A stretch of 64,000 nt of DNA, taken from the NCBI RefSeq assembly GCF_016921195.1, contig NZ_JAFGYF010000001.1, positions 186,001 through 250,000 of the forward strand, read 5' to 3'. Shown one piece after another: positions 1-8,609 of the stretch. A model generated the notes under the pieces. The model did not search any database and was not told the DNA's origin. It worked only from the letters and a program-made list of their open reading frames with translations. Origin of the DNA: Cellulosimicrobium cellulans (GTDB lineage Bacteria > Actinomycetota > Actinomycetes > Actinomycetales > Cellulomonadaceae). How positions within the stretch are numbered: the stretch's first letter is position 1; each line of letters starts with the position of its first letter. The position numbers were made by a program, and so were the translations under genes.

Positions 1-436
1 GCGCGAACCAGAGGGGCCCGTCGGTCCGCTGGTGCCACTCGGCATCGACGTTCGCGAACCGCTCCGCGAGACGCTGGGCGCAGACCACCGCCGCCGCGAC
101 GTCCCCGCTGAGGCGGAACGCGAGCATCTGGGCGAGGGCGAGGAAGTCGAACTCCTCCGGGCTCAGGGTCCGCGCCTCGTCGGGATCGATGAGCGGCTTG
201 AACGGGCGGTGCGTCCGGGCGAGGAGGGGTGTCATCGGATGGACGATGCGGAGCGCGAGGTACCGCTCGAGCATCGTGGCCGGCAGCCCTTCGATCGTCC
301 GGACGAGCAGGTCGTAGTGCGAGCTGTAGAGCGGCCAGAGGTTGGTCATCGCCGCCGCCGCGATCGCCTCGGACGACCCCGAGTCGACCGCCTGCTCGAG
401 CGCGGCGAGCGCCGCGTCGGGGTCGTTGAGGTTCAC
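1..436 (-). CDS. LuxR-like regulator, N-terminal part (cut by window edge)
   Basis: Reading the minus strand from a GTG at 436 gives one uninterrupted frame to base 1 with coherent helical protein sequence (VNLNDPDAALAALEQAV, then LLVRTIEGLPATMLERYLAL). The spacing of an N-terminal helical segment, a 'GLP' turn and a following 'L.L' stretch resembles the N-terminus of the large LuxR-type regulator at 11722-13374, so I infer the same family; its helix-turn-helix end would lie outside the window. The start is uncertain: GTG 436 has only a G-rich stretch upstream, and another in-frame GTG lies further upstream. It is transcribed away from the amidohydrolase gene and may control the shared intergenic region. 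Confidence 0.6.
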   Translation of the reverse strand, partial: MNLNDPDAALAALEQAVDSGSSEAIAAAAMTNLWPLYSSHYDLLVRTIEGLPATMLERYLALRIVHPMTPLLARTHRPFKPLIDPDEARTLSPEEFDFLALAQMLAFRLSGDVAAAVVCAQRLAERFANVDAEWHQRTDGPLWFA

Positions 437-651
437 GAAGCCCCCCGCCCGGCGTCGGCGGCAGCTGCTTCCCCGGATCTGCCCCGCCAGGTCTCCGCGC
501 ACCGCGGCGGACGTCTCCCCCCGCTGTCGAGAACGTCGTTCGACATCGTCCGTCAAACCTCCAGATCGGCCGCTCCGGGCCGCAGGTCGGTCAATCCGGA
601 TCCAGTCGTATCACGGGACCCGCAGATCAGCATGCCCAAGAAGAGGAATGA

Positions 652-684
652 CGGGTGAAAGCGCGGGTGAAAGGCCGGGTGGCG
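652..684 (+). repeat. Three 12-bp-phased CGGGTG repeats, possible operator
   Basis: CGGGTGAAA occurs at 652-660 and again at 664-672, followed by CGGGTGGCG at 676-684: three copies with exactly 12 bp between starts. A very similar three-copy, 12-bp-phased motif in the opposite orientation lies between the two HdeD-like genes (8429-8460). Direct repeats of this kind upstream of genes are usually regulator sites; which protein binds is not known from the sequence. Confidence 0.45.
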
Positions 685-745
685 CACCGTATGAGGGGGA
701 GGGGGAAATTGCGGACTCGACGTCCGGTGTGCAAGTAGTGCTGGT

Positions 746-751
746 TAGCAT
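746..751 (+). promoter_or_regulatory. Putative -10 element of a leaderless promoter
   Basis: TAGCAT lies six bases upstream of the ATG at 758, so transcription would begin at the start codon itself. No Shine-Dalgarno sequence precedes this ATG, which fits a leaderless mRNA, common in actinobacteria. No good -35 element is visible. Confidence 0.4.
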
Positions 752-757
752 CGCCGC

Positions 758-2041
758 ATGAGCGCATCCACGACGGCAACCCAGCGAATGATTATTCGGA
801 ATGTCCGAGTTTTCGACGGCGTGAGCGAAAAGACGCTCGACAATGCGGACGTACTGGTCGAGGGCCAGCACGTCGTCGCCGTCTCGTCGTCACCCGTCGG
901 GGGCCACGAGACCGACGGCGTCATCGAGATCGACGGCGCGGGGAAGTTCCTCATGCCCGGCATGAGCGACGCGCACGCGCATTTGATGGGCAACGCCAAC
1001 ACCATGATGGATTTCGTCCAAGGGCCGACCGGGACGTTGTACGGCAACACCATCGCGGAGGCGCGGCGCATGCTCCTGCGCGGGTTCACGACGGTGCGCG
1101 ACATGGGGGGTGACACGGCGCCGGTGAAGGCGCTCATCGACCGTGGCGTCTTCGAGGGCCCGCGCATCTTCCCGAGCCAGGCGATGATCTCCCAGACGTC
1201 GGGGCACGCGGACTTCGCGTTCGTCTACGACGTGCCCCAGGAGTTCGGCGGTCGACCGAGCCGCACCGACGATCTCCACTTCACGCGCGTCGCCAACGGC
1301 GTGCCCCATGTCCTCGCCGCGGTGCGCGAGCAGCTGCGGCAGGGAGCGAGCCAGATCAAGCTCACCCTCGGCGGCGGAGCGGCCTCGATGTACGACCCGC
1401 TGAGCACGCTGCAGTACACCCCGGAAGAGATCCGCGCCGCCGTGCAGGCGGCGTCCGACTACGGGACCTACGTCGCCACGCACGTGTACACCGTCGACGG
1501 CATCCGGCGTGCGATCGACGCCGGCGTCCGTTCCATCGAGCACGGTCACCTGGCCGACGAGGCCACGATCCGCCTCGTGGGAGAGACCGGGACGTGGCTC
1601 TCGATGCAGCCGTTCGCTGAGCCGGACCACCACTACCCCGACCCGGCGCGCGCCGCGAAGAACGCGCAGATCTGCACGGGGACGGAGCAGGTGTACGAGT
1701 GGGCGAAGAAGTACGGCGTCAAGACCGCGTGGGGGACCGATCTTCTCCTGGAGCCGCAGTCGGCGTCCCGGCAGAGCGTCATGGCGGCGCGCATGAGCGA
1801 GTTCTACAGCAACGTCGAGGCGCTGAGGATGCTGACGTCCGGGAACGCGGAGCTGTTCGAGCTCGCGGGGGAACGGAACACGTACCGTGCCGGAAAGCTG
1901 GGCGTCATTGCCGAGGGGGCGTGGGCCGACCTCGTGCTGGTCGACGGTGACCCGCTCGCCGATCTTTCCGTGATCGCCGACCCCGACGCGAACTTCAAGC
2001 TCATCGTCAAGGGGGGAAAGGTCGTCAAGAACACGCTTTGA
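758..2041 (+). CDS. Metal-dependent amidohydrolase (imidazolonepropionase/prolidase-like)
   Basis: A 427-residue cytoplasmic hydrolase of the amidohydrolase superfamily, the group that includes imidazolonepropionase-like and Xaa-Pro dipeptidase-like enzymes. Visible metal-site motifs are HAH at residues 73-75, a candidate carboxylated lysine K201 in QIKLTLGGG, H242 in ATHVYT, H262 in IEHGHL and D328 in AWGTDLL; together they complete a binuclear centre. The N-terminal MIIRNVRVFDG and C-terminal GVIAEGAWADLVLVDGDPL are the usual flanking beta-sandwich segments. The substrate cannot be told. The start at 758 is supported by a leaderless promoter; an internal ATG at 788, which begins right at MIIRNV, is an alternative. 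It stands alone, 215 bases ahead of gadB. Confidence 0.88.
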   Translation: MSASTTATQRMIIRNVRVFDGVSEKTLDNADVLVEGQHVVAVSSSPVGGHETDGVIEIDGAGKFLMPGMSDAHAHLMGNANTMMDFVQGPTGTLYGNTIAEARRMLLRGFTTVRDMGGDTAPVKALIDRGVFEGPRIFPSQAMISQTSGHADFAFVYDVPQEFGGRPSRTDDLHFTRVANGVPHVLAAVREQLRQGASQIKLTLGGGAASMYDPLSTLQYTPEEIRAAVQAASDYGTYVATHVYTVDGIRRAIDAGVRSIEHGHLADEATIRLVGETGTWLSMQPFAEPDHHYPDPARAAKNAQICTGTEQVYEWAKKYGVKTAWGTDLLLEPQSASRQSVMAARMSEFYSNVEALRMLTSGNAELFELAGERNTYRAGKLGVIAEGAWADLVLVDGDPLADLSVIADPDANFKLIVKGGKVVKNTL

Positions 2042-2256
2042 CCGCGTCGGAGGTGACCTCGGAGAAATCGGGGTGACCGAAACCAGAGCGGACGTCGGGG
2101 CCGTGGGGAATGCGGCGGGAACGCACCGGGCGAGCACGTTCGAGACGCCTTCGTCCGGGCGACGCTCGCCGGCGTCGCCATGACGGCCTCCACCGGGACG
2201 GCACGCCGCGACCGTCCACCCACGACCGACCACCCACCGAGCATCAGGAGGACAGC

Positions 2257-3666
2257 ATGACCGTCAACACCACGAAGGCCCGCCAGACGACGAACGTCGA
2301 CCCCACGCTGAGCGTCAACCCGGTCTTCGTGCGGCCCGGAGAGGCGACGGAGTTCGACAAGTTCACGATGCCCGGGGGCCCGAGCCTTCCGGAGACGGCG
2401 TACCAGATCGTGCACGACGAGGCGATCCTCGACGGGAACTCCCGCCTGAACCTGGCGACGTTCGTGTCCACGTGGATGGACGACTACGCGCTCAAGCTCT
2501 ACAGCGAGTCGGCCGACAAGAACATGATCGACAAGGACGAGTACCCGGCGACGGCAGCGATCGAGGACCGCTGCTGGCGGATCCTCGCCGATCTCTGGCA
2601 CGTGCCCGACCCCGCCGACACCATCGGGACCTCCGCGATCGGCTCCTCCGAGGCCTGCATGCTCGGCGGGCTGGCGCTCAAGCGTCTCTGGCAGGAGAAG
2701 CGCAGGGCCGAAGGGAAGTCGACCGAGCGGCCGAACCTCATCATGTCCGCCGCGGTGCAGGTCGTCTGGGAGAAGTTCTGCAACTACTGGGACGTCGAAC
2801 CCCGGTACGTGCCCGTCACGCCCGACCACCTGGTGCTCGACGGTTACGACCTCGAGGACTACGTGGACGAGAACACGATCGGCGTGGTCGCCATCCTGGG
2901 CCAGACCTTCACCGGGCTCTACGACCCGGTCGAGACGATCGCGAAGAAGCTCGACGAGATCGAGGCGAAGACCGGGCTCGACGTCAAGATCCACGTCGAC
3001 GGGGCCTCCGGTGCGATGGTGGCGCCGTTCTGCCAGCCGGACCTCGTCTGGGACTTCCAGATCGACCGCGTGAACTCGATCAGCACGTCGGGCCACAAGT
3101 ACGGCCTCGTGTACCCCGGAGTCGGATGGGTGGTCTGGCGCAGCACGGCGGTGCTTCCCGAGAGCATGATCTTCCACGTCAGCTACCTCGGCGGCGACAT
3201 GCCGACCCTCGCGCTGAACTTCTCCCGGCCGGGCGCACAGGTCCTGCTGCAGTACTACCAGTTCCTGCGCCTCGGTCGGGAGGGTTACCGCGAGGTCCAG
3301 CAGAACTCGATCGACGTCGCCACCTATCTCTCGAGCGGGATCGCCGACATCGGACCGTTCGAGCTCGTGAGCAAGGGCGACACCATCCCGGTGTTCGCCT
3401 GGGTGCTCAAGGACGGTTACACGGACAAGTGGACCCTGTACGACCTTGCCGACCGGCTCCGGATGAAGGGCTGGCTCGTCCCGGCGTACCCGATGGCGGA
3501 CGACATGGCCGACGTCGTCCTGCAGCGCATCGTCGTCAAGGTCGGGCTCAGCCGTGACCTGGCCTCGGCGCTCCTGGCCGACATCAAGGGCGAGGTCCAG
3601 TTCCTCGACGCGCTCGACGCGCCGCTCCCGCGGGAGGCCTCGAGCGGGTCGCACTTCCACCACTGA
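2257..3666 (+). CDS. gadB: Glutamate decarboxylase
   Basis: A 469-residue PLP-dependent group II decarboxylase that converts L-glutamate to GABA and CO2, consuming a cytoplasmic proton. The PLP lysine is K281 in STSGHKYG, the aspartate pairing with the PLP ring is in IHVDGASG (D248), and the N-terminal SRLNLATFVSTWMD and EYPATAAIEDRC segments are typical GadB signatures. The reading frame stays open upstream, but the ATG at 2257 has an AGGAGG site at the right distance and begins just before the conserved region. No gadC-type glutamate/GABA antiporter is in the window; three membrane protein genes follow in the same direction. Its surroundings (Na+/H+ antiporter, HdeD-like proteins) support a role in acid tolerance. 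Confidence 0.95.
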   Translation: MTVNTTKARQTTNVDPTLSVNPVFVRPGEATEFDKFTMPGGPSLPETAYQIVHDEAILDGNSRLNLATFVSTWMDDYALKLYSESADKNMIDKDEYPATAAIEDRCWRILADLWHVPDPADTIGTSAIGSSEACMLGGLALKRLWQEKRRAEGKSTERPNLIMSAAVQVVWEKFCNYWDVEPRYVPVTPDHLVLDGYDLEDYVDENTIGVVAILGQTFTGLYDPVETIAKKLDEIEAKTGLDVKIHVDGASGAMVAPFCQPDLVWDFQIDRVNSISTSGHKYGLVYPGVGWVVWRSTAVLPESMIFHVSYLGGDMPTLALNFSRPGAQVLLQYYQFLRLGREGYREVQQNSIDVATYLSSGIADIGPFELVSKGDTIPVFAWVLKDGYTDKWTLYDLADRLRMKGWLVPAYPMADDMADVVLQRIVVKVGLSRDLASALLADIKGEVQFLDALDAPLPREASSGSHFHH

Positions 3667-3673
3667 GCCGGCA

Positions 3674-3712
3674 CCGCGGGGCGAGGGCGGTCTCGCCGCC
3701 CTCGCCCCGCGG
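3674..3712 (+). terminator. Strong hairpin after gadB
   Basis: A perfect 17-bp GC-rich stem (3674-3690 with 696-712) and a 5-base loop lie eight bases after the gadB stop. There is no T-run, as is usual in such genomes. It could terminate or attenuate transcription into the membrane protein genes downstream. Confidence 0.65.
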
Positions 3713-3759
3713 CCGTCCCGTCCACCCGTCCCGCCGGCCCACCGAGGGGAGCCGCCGCC

Positions 3760-4497
3760 ATGAGCGAAGCGGTCATGACCGCGTCCGTCCGGCCACGGCC
3801 GTTCCTGGTCCCCACCCTGACGAAGCAGTGCTGGGGGTTCATGATCGGTTCGTCGTTGTTCGCGATCGGCTCGGCACCGGGGTTCGGGTCGTGGGCGGGG
3901 TCCTCCGTCGCGAACCTCCTCTACTTCGTCGGGGCGATCTTCTTCACCGCGGCCGGGCTCGCCCAGCTCCTCCTCAGCGGGGCGGTGAGCGTCCCGGTGA
4001 GCTACGCGCCCGGGCGCATGGTGCGGGCCGAGTGGCTGACCGCGTCGACCCAGTCCTTCGGCACGATCATGTTCAACGTCAGCACGACCGCCGCGCTGTA
4101 CGCGAGGACGCGCCACGCCGAGACCGAGTACGTGTGGAACCCGGACGCGGCCGGGTCCCTGGCGTTCCTCGTGAGCGCCAACCTCGCGTTCGTCGCCTAC
4201 GCACGGGTGAGCGGGACGTTGTGGGACCCCCGGCGGATCGGATGGTGGTCGGTGGTCGTCAACTTCGTCGGGTGCGTCGCCTTCGCGGTCTCCGCCGTCG
4301 GGGCGTTCGTCCTCCCGGACGGGTCGGCGATCAGCAGCTCGCTCGCGAACGGCGGGACCTTCGTGGGCGCGCTCTGCTTCTTCGTCGCGTCGTTGGTCGT
4401 CCTGCCGTGGTGGAGCCGCCGGCGCGCGACCCAGGCGGCCCCTGCCGACGCCGGGCGCGACGGGAGCCCCGGCACGGGGCCGGCGGACGGCGACTGA
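3760..4497 (+). CDS. Multi-pass membrane protein, unknown function
   Basis: A 245-residue protein that I do not recognise with certainty. It has about five or six hydrophobic segments: FMIGSSLFAIGSAPG, NLLYFVGAIFFTAAGLAQLL, a central FGTIMFNVST segment, SLAFLVSANLAFVAYA, VVVNFVGCVAFAVSAVGAF and GALCFFVASLVVL. It ends in a charged, disordered tail. The general pattern resembles small integral membrane proteins of the YrhK-like type, but that is only a resemblance. A GAGGGGAG site precedes the ATG. It follows gadB after a hairpin and precedes two more membrane proteins, so it may belong to an acid- or ion-stress group. Confidence 0.75.
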   Translation: MSEAVMTASVRPRPFLVPTLTKQCWGFMIGSSLFAIGSAPGFGSWAGSSVANLLYFVGAIFFTAAGLAQLLLSGAVSVPVSYAPGRMVRAEWLTASTQSFGTIMFNVSTTAALYARTRHAETEYVWNPDAAGSLAFLVSANLAFVAYARVSGTLWDPRRIGWWSVVVNFVGCVAFAVSAVGAFVLPDGSAISSSLANGGTFVGALCFFVASLVVLPWWSRRRATQAAPADAGRDGSPGTGPADGD

Positions 4498-4548
4498 GCC
4501 GGGAGACCGGCGCGACCCACACCTCTCGACCGACCCTGGGACGGGCAC

Positions 4549-5232
4549 GTGCTCACAGTTCTCGCAGACCTGCTGACGATCGGCGTCGCCGTGGCGATCA
4601 GCCCGCTCGCGATCGTCGCCGTGATCCTCATGGCCACGTCCGGCAAGGGGCGCACCAACGGCACCGCGTTCGTGCTCGGCTGCTACACGTTCGCGATCGT
4701 GTTCATCGGTCTGCTCGTGCTCCTGGGCCGGTCGAGCGGGACCGACGAGGCGGGCTCCGAACCGCACTACACCGTCGACGCCCTCGAGATCGCGCTCGGG
4801 CTGGTGCTCGTGGCGCTCGCGGTCGTGCAGTGGCGGAAGCGGTCGTCGACCCAGACGCCGAGGTGGATGGAGAGCATCGACCAGCTCACGCTGATGAAGG
4901 CCTTCCTCATCGGCGTGCTCATCTCCGGTCCGCTCTCGCCCAAGGACCTGCCGCTGCTCGTCGCCGCCGGAGGACGGATCTCGCAGGCCTCGCTCGCCGT
5001 GGCCGAGGTCGTCGCCGTGATCCTCGTCTTCGGGCTCCTCGGCATCACGGCGGTGGCGATCCCCTGGGTGCTCAGCGTCGTGGCCCCCGGCCAGGTCGAG
5101 AAGAAGCTCGCCGGGCCACGGGACTGGCTCGTCGCGAACCACGCGGTGATCATGACGGTGCTGTTCGTGATCCTGGGGGCCAAGCTCATCGGCTCCGGCG
5201 TCTCCGACCTGACGACCGCGGGAGGGGCGTGA
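4549..5232 (+). CDS. GAP/Sap-family integral membrane protein
   Basis: A 227-residue membrane protein starting at GTG 4549. It resembles the actinobacterial 'GAP' or Sap (sulfolipid-addressing protein) family, which has a LysE-like six-helix fold: LLTIGVAVAISPLAIVAVILMA at the N-terminus, a CYTFAIVFIGLLVLL helix, a central amphipathic loop with MESIDQLTLMKAFLIGVLISGPLSPKDL, and hydrophobic C-terminal helices. In mycobacteria related proteins help move lipids across the membrane; the substrate here is unknown. No strong ribosome-binding site is seen. It is one base from the antiporter gene, so the two are almost certainly co-transcribed. Confidence 0.72.
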   Translation: MLTVLADLLTIGVAVAISPLAIVAVILMATSGKGRTNGTAFVLGCYTFAIVFIGLLVLLGRSSGTDEAGSEPHYTVDALEIALGLVLVALAVVQWRKRSSTQTPRWMESIDQLTLMKAFLIGVLISGPLSPKDLPLLVAAGGRISQASLAVAEVVAVILVFGLLGITAVAIPWVLSVVAPGQVEKKLAGPRDWLVANHAVIMTVLFVILGAKLIGSGVSDLTTAGGA

Positions 5233-5233
5233 C

Positions 5234-6934
5234 GTGTCGACCGAGATGCTGCTGGTCGTCATCTCGGCGGTCGTCCTCGTCGTCGTCGTCACCGTGCTCG
5301 CCCGGAAGGTGGGCGTCGCCGGCCCCCTGCTCCTGGTGGGCATCGGCGTCGCGGTCAGCTACGTGCCCGCGATCCCGCCGATCTCGGTCGAGCCGAACCT
5401 GATCCTCGTCGGGGTGCTGCCCCCGCTCCTGTACTCCGCCGCCGTCGCTGCGCCCCGGATCGAGTTTCGCCGGGACTCGACCGCGATCGGCGGCCTCGCC
5501 GTCGTCCTCGTGATCGTCAGCGCGCTCGTGCTGGGCGTGTTCTTCGCATGGGCAGTACCCGGCCTGGGACTCGGCCTCGGTATCGCCCTCGGTGCGATCC
5601 TCAGCCCGACGGACGCGGTCGCCACCTCGATCGTCAAGGAGCAGGGGGCGCCGCGCCGCGTGCTCGCGGTGCTGGAGGGGGAGAGCCTGCTCAACGACGC
5701 CACGGCCCTCGTGACCCTGCGGACGGCGATCGCCGCGGCCGCGGTGGGCTTCTCGGTGCTCGGCACGGCCGGCTCGTTCGCCTGGGCGGTGACGTCGGCA
5801 GTCGTCGTCGGGGGCGGGGTCGGCGCGATCGCGCTGCGGGTGCGGTCCTGGACGCGGAGCGCGACCGCCAACACCGCGCTGGGACTGACGGTGCCCTACC
5901 TGGCCTATCTCCCGACCGAGGCGCTGGGGGGCTCGGGAGTCGTCGCCGCCGTCGCCGCCGGTATCGTCTGCGGTCGCGGCGCGACGCGGTGGCTCACTCC
6001 GGAGCAGCGGATCTCCGACAAGCTCAACTGGCGGACGGTCGAGTTCGTCCTCGAGGGCGCGGTCTTCCTCGCGATGGGCCTCGAGCTCTACGGGATCGTC
6101 TCCCACGGCGACGCCGACGGGGCGGACCTGATGGCCGCACTGTGGATCGCGCCGGTCGCGCTCGTCATCCTGACCGGCATCCGTGCCGCCTACGTGTTCC
6201 CGATGCTCGGGCTGCACAACGGTCGGGTCCGCAGGTCGGTCGACAGGCGTCTCGCCGCCCGTGAGAGGGCGTTGCGCGACGGCGAGGAGCGTCCCCGCGC
6301 ACGGGGGGTCCTCGGCGAGCGGGGGAGCGTGAGCGCGCCGGAGTCCATCCGCCGGCTGCGCAACGACATCGACTACTACGAGGCCGCCCCGCTGACGTGG
6401 AAGGACAGCACCATCGTCGTCTGGGCAGGCATGCGAGGCGTGGTGACCCTCGCCGCGGCCCAGACGCTGCCGGAGCAGACCCCGGCGCGCGACCTCCTGG
6501 TCTTCATCGCCTTCGTCGTGGCGGCCGGGAGCCTGATGCTGCAGGGACTCACGCTCCCGGCGCTCGTCCGCCGGCTCAGCGGCCCGACCACGGACAGCGC
6601 CACGCCCGAGGACGTGCGCCTCATCCATGCGGACCTGCACGAGACGGCCGAGCGGGCCGTCGCTCGCCGCACGGTGGCGCGTCCCGACGCGACGGCGTTC
6701 CCGCCGGAGCTCTACGAGACGTCGCGGCCCTGGTTCTTCGAGGTGGGACGTGCCCGGCAGGACGCCGGTCCAGACGCTCTCCGGTTCGAGCTCGCGCTGG
6801 TCGGCATCATGAGGGAGCGGTTGCGCCGTCTCACGTCCTCCGGTCAGTACGACAGCGGTGCCGCGCAGTACGTCTTCGACGAGCTCGACGCGTACGAGAT
6901 CACGCTGCGTCTGCACCTCGCGGGCGGCGGGTGA
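5234..6934 (+). CDS. CPA1-family Na+/H+ antiporter
   Basis: A 566-residue monovalent cation/proton antiporter. The N-terminal part has about a dozen hydrophobic segments with two family motifs: LSPTDAVATSIV and GESLLNDATALV, the latter carrying the conserved Asn-Asp of CPA1 exchangers. A cytoplasmic insertion of about 50 charged residues (from RRSVDRRLAARERAL) precedes a last pair of helices, and a soluble C-terminal tail of about 120 residues follows, as in the NhaP/YjcE type. It would exchange Na+ or K+ for H+ across the plasma membrane. GTG start with GGAGGGG upstream, one base after the previous gene. Placed near gadB and hdeD-like genes, it suggests pH homeostasis. Confidence 0.92.
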   Translation: MSTEMLLVVISAVVLVVVVTVLARKVGVAGPLLLVGIGVAVSYVPAIPPISVEPNLILVGVLPPLLYSAAVAAPRIEFRRDSTAIGGLAVVLVIVSALVLGVFFAWAVPGLGLGLGIALGAILSPTDAVATSIVKEQGAPRRVLAVLEGESLLNDATALVTLRTAIAAAAVGFSVLGTAGSFAWAVTSAVVVGGGVGAIALRVRSWTRSATANTALGLTVPYLAYLPTEALGGSGVVAAVAAGIVCGRGATRWLTPEQRISDKLNWRTVEFVLEGAVFLAMGLELYGIVSHGDADGADLMAALWIAPVALVILTGIRAAYVFPMLGLHNGRVRRSVDRRLAARERALRDGEERPRARGVLGERGSVSAPESIRRLRNDIDYYEAAPLTWKDSTIVVWAGMRGVVTLAAAQTLPEQTPARDLLVFIAFVVAAGSLMLQGLTLPALVRRLSGPTTDSATPEDVRLIHADLHETAERAVARRTVARPDATAFPPELYETSRPWFFEVGRARQDAGPDALRFELALVGIMRERLRRLTSSGQYDSGAAQYVFDELDAYEITLRLHLAGGG

Positions 6935-6943
6935 CGCGGAAGC

Positions 6944-7729
6944 TCACCCGGCGAGGCGTCGCCGGACGGTGCTCAGCTCGCGCGGCGTGAGGCCGCCCGA
7001 CATCAGGTACTCCGCGCTCCCGCCGCTGGCGTCGACCCACGCGAGCGCCTGCTGGATCGCGGACGGGGGCGTCTCGGTGGCCAGCGTCCGCAGCTGCGGC
7101 GTGACGGTGATGCCGAGCGACTGGATCATGTGGATCATGCCGTCCGCCCACGGGCCGGCGAGGTTGCGCTGGGACTGCGCGTAGTCGTCGACGGTCGCGC
7201 TGCGCTCGACCCCCACGGCGTCGAGGAGGAGCGCGACGGCCACGCCGGTCCTGTCCTTGCCCGCGGTGCAGTGGACGACCACGGCCGTCGGAGCGCCGTC
7301 GTGCGAGGCCGCGATGATGCGCGCGACCTCCGCGAACGCGGTGGCGGACCGCTGCAGCATCCAGACGTAGAGGTCGCCCAGCGCCGGCAGCGCCTCGACG
7401 CCCGCACGGAGGGTCTCGGACGACGTCGCACCGGCCGGGTCCACCAGGGCGCCGACCTGCTCGCCGATGGCCCCCTGGGCGATCGCCAGCCGGACCGTGT
7501 CGAACGGCCTCGTGCTCGGGAGCCGGTCGGGCGCGGCCTCGCGTTCGGCGGGCGTGCGGAGGTCGGCGACCACACCGATCTCCGTCGTGGCGAGCTGGGC
7601 GACTCCCTGGTCGGTGAGGCTTCTCAGCGCCTCGGACCGGTAGAGCACCCCCGGGCGGCTGTAGCCGCCGCCCCGGAGCGGGAGCCCGCCGGTGTCGCGA
7701 AAGTTGTAGAGGCCGTCGAGCGTGGTCAT
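6944..7729 (-). CDS. Tyrosine-protein phosphatase (atypical dual-specificity type)
   Basis: A 261-residue protein phosphatase with the P-loop signature HCTAGKDRTG: nucleophile C154 and phosphate-binding R160. The N-terminal NFRDTGG motif and RSEAL segment are typical of bacterial Y_phosphatase3/PtpB-like enzymes, and ADLRTPAERE supplies the usual arginine-containing strand. It would dephosphorylate phosphotyrosine or phosphoinositide-like substrates in the cytoplasm or outside the cell; no signal peptide is seen. ATG 7729 is preceded by AGGAG seven bases away. An in-frame ATG at 7744 overlaps the HdeD-like stop codon as ATGA, so translation may be coupled. Convergent with the antiporter, only nine bases apart. 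Confidence 0.88.
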   Translation of the reverse strand: MTTLDGLYNFRDTGGLPLRGGGYSRPGVLYRSEALRSLTDQGVAQLATTEIGVVADLRTPAEREAAPDRLPSTRPFDTVRLAIAQGAIGEQVGALVDPAGATSSETLRAGVEALPALGDLYVWMLQRSATAFAEVARIIAASHDGAPTAVVVHCTAGKDRTGVAVALLLDAVGVERSATVDDYAQSQRNLAGPWADGMIHMIQSLGITVTPQLRTLATETPPSAIQQALAWVDASGGSAEYLMSGGLTPRELSTVRRRLAG

Positions 7730-7740
7730 GGTGCGGCTCC

Positions 7741-8298
7741 TCATGCCCGGACGGTTCCGTAGCGGAAGCCGCGCACGATGTTGACGAGGCCGAGGACGAT
7801 GAGGGACAGCCCGAGGAGCCACCACAGCACGGTGACCCCCCAGAGCGGCGTGAAGAGCAGGACGACGCCCGCGACGATCGACAGGATCGCGAACAGGATC
7901 GAGATCGTCTTCGATGCGGCGTCACGGAGCGAGGTCAGGTCCACGATGCCCTCGACGATCCACAGGATCCCGACGAGGATCCCGAGGAACAGCGCGAGGA
8001 AGGTGGTGGTCTGGCCGAGGTTCAGGAACGCCAGGACGCCCGCGACGATGAACACGACCCCGAGAAGGATCCGGCCCACGCGCGCCCACCCGCCCCGACC
8101 GCCGCTGAAGAGCCCGAGCCCGAGGTGGACGAGGCCCGCGATGATCGCGTAGGCCGCGATGATCGCGGTGACGACCATGGCGGTGCGTCCCGGCCACACG
8201 AGGATGAGGACGCCGAGGATCGCGCTGACGAGCCCGCTCACGCCGACGGCGGTGCGGATGCCGTTGACCGTGCGGATCGTTCCGGAATTCGTGCTCAC
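7741..8298 (-). CDS. HdeD-like membrane protein (DUF308)
   Basis: A 185-residue six-helix membrane protein of the HdeD/DUF308 family, linked to acid resistance in enterobacteria. Three helical hairpins are visible, each with a characteristic turn: VWPGRTAMVVTAIIAAYAII, LLGVVFIVAGVLAFLNLGQ and LFLGILVGILWIVEGIVDL. The C-terminal TPLWGVTVLWWLLGLSLIVLG is typical. GTG start with AGAGGGA six bases upstream. It overlaps the start region of the tyrosine phosphatase gene and is divergent from a second HdeD-like gene, sharing a regulatory region containing phased repeats. Confidence 0.85.
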   Translation of the reverse strand: MSTNSGTIRTVNGIRTAVGVSGLVSAILGVLILVWPGRTAMVVTAIIAAYAIIAGLVHLGLGLFSGGRGGWARVGRILLGVVFIVAGVLAFLNLGQTTTFLALFLGILVGILWIVEGIVDLTSLRDAASKTISILFAILSIVAGVVLLFTPLWGVTVLWWLLGLSLIVLGLVNIVRGFRYGTVRA

Positions 8299-8609
8299 AG
8301 ACGTCCCTCTCGTGCAGTCGGTCGCACGGCCGCTCGCCGACGACCGTGCCGGCCGCGTCGGGCATTGCCACGCCTTTCAGACCGATGATGTCCAATGCGC
8401 CGCGATCCCGCTGGGAATTCATTGAATATCACCCCGGCGCTCACCCCGGCGGTCACCCGGTTTTCCATTGAATGCGCAGGGGAGGCGGGAAAGATATGCT
8501 CGCCCGGACGTCGCCGCGCATCCGTGCGGCACGGGATTTTCGTCGGCGCACGAAATGTCTCCGCCGATCGGTGGATCGGACGTCGTCCTGCGACGAGAGG
8601 TCAGGCGGC
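8299..8609. other. Divergent promoter region between two HdeD-like genes
   Basis: A 311-base intergenic stretch. It contains CATTGAAT twice (8420-8427 and 8466-8473, 46 bp apart) and, between them, the 12-bp-phased TCACCC triplet (8429-8460). It is clearly less GC-rich around these sites than the flanking genes. No small gene is supported. Confidence 0.55.
8429..8460. repeat. Three 12-bp-phased TCACCC repeats, possible operator
   Basis: TCACCC begins at 8429, 8441 and 8453, each followed by (C)GG. Read on the minus strand it is GGGTGA, the same core as the phased repeats at 652-684, also three copies at exactly 12-bp intervals. The array is bracketed by the two CATTGAAT copies. This arrangement suggests cooperative binding of one regulator to both regions. 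Confidence 0.5.

Larger units (their letters stand above)
437..757. other. Intergenic region between divergent regulator and amidohydrolase
   Basis: A 321-base stretch with no convincing gene on either strand. It holds a three-copy 12-bp-phased repeat (652-684) and a probable leaderless promoter next to the amidohydrolase start (746-751). It should also contain the promoter of the leftward regulator gene, which I could not locate. Confidence 0.6.

Noticed and set aside
437-546. 37-codon minus-strand ORF upstream of the partial LuxR-like gene
   Set aside because: No ribosome-binding site, Arg/Gly-rich composition, and it ends at the start of the regulator in another frame.
2257-3666. gadB as GABA supplier for the 44-60 kb cluster
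   Set aside because: They are over 40 kb apart and the cluster has its own decarboxylase likely acting on a carrier-bound substrate; no direct link is visible.
1804-5343. Very long minus-strand open frame across gadB and the membrane protein genes
   Set aside because: It is antisense to well-supported genes, rich in Arg, His and Asp as expected from a shadow frame in GC-rich DNA, and shows no motif.
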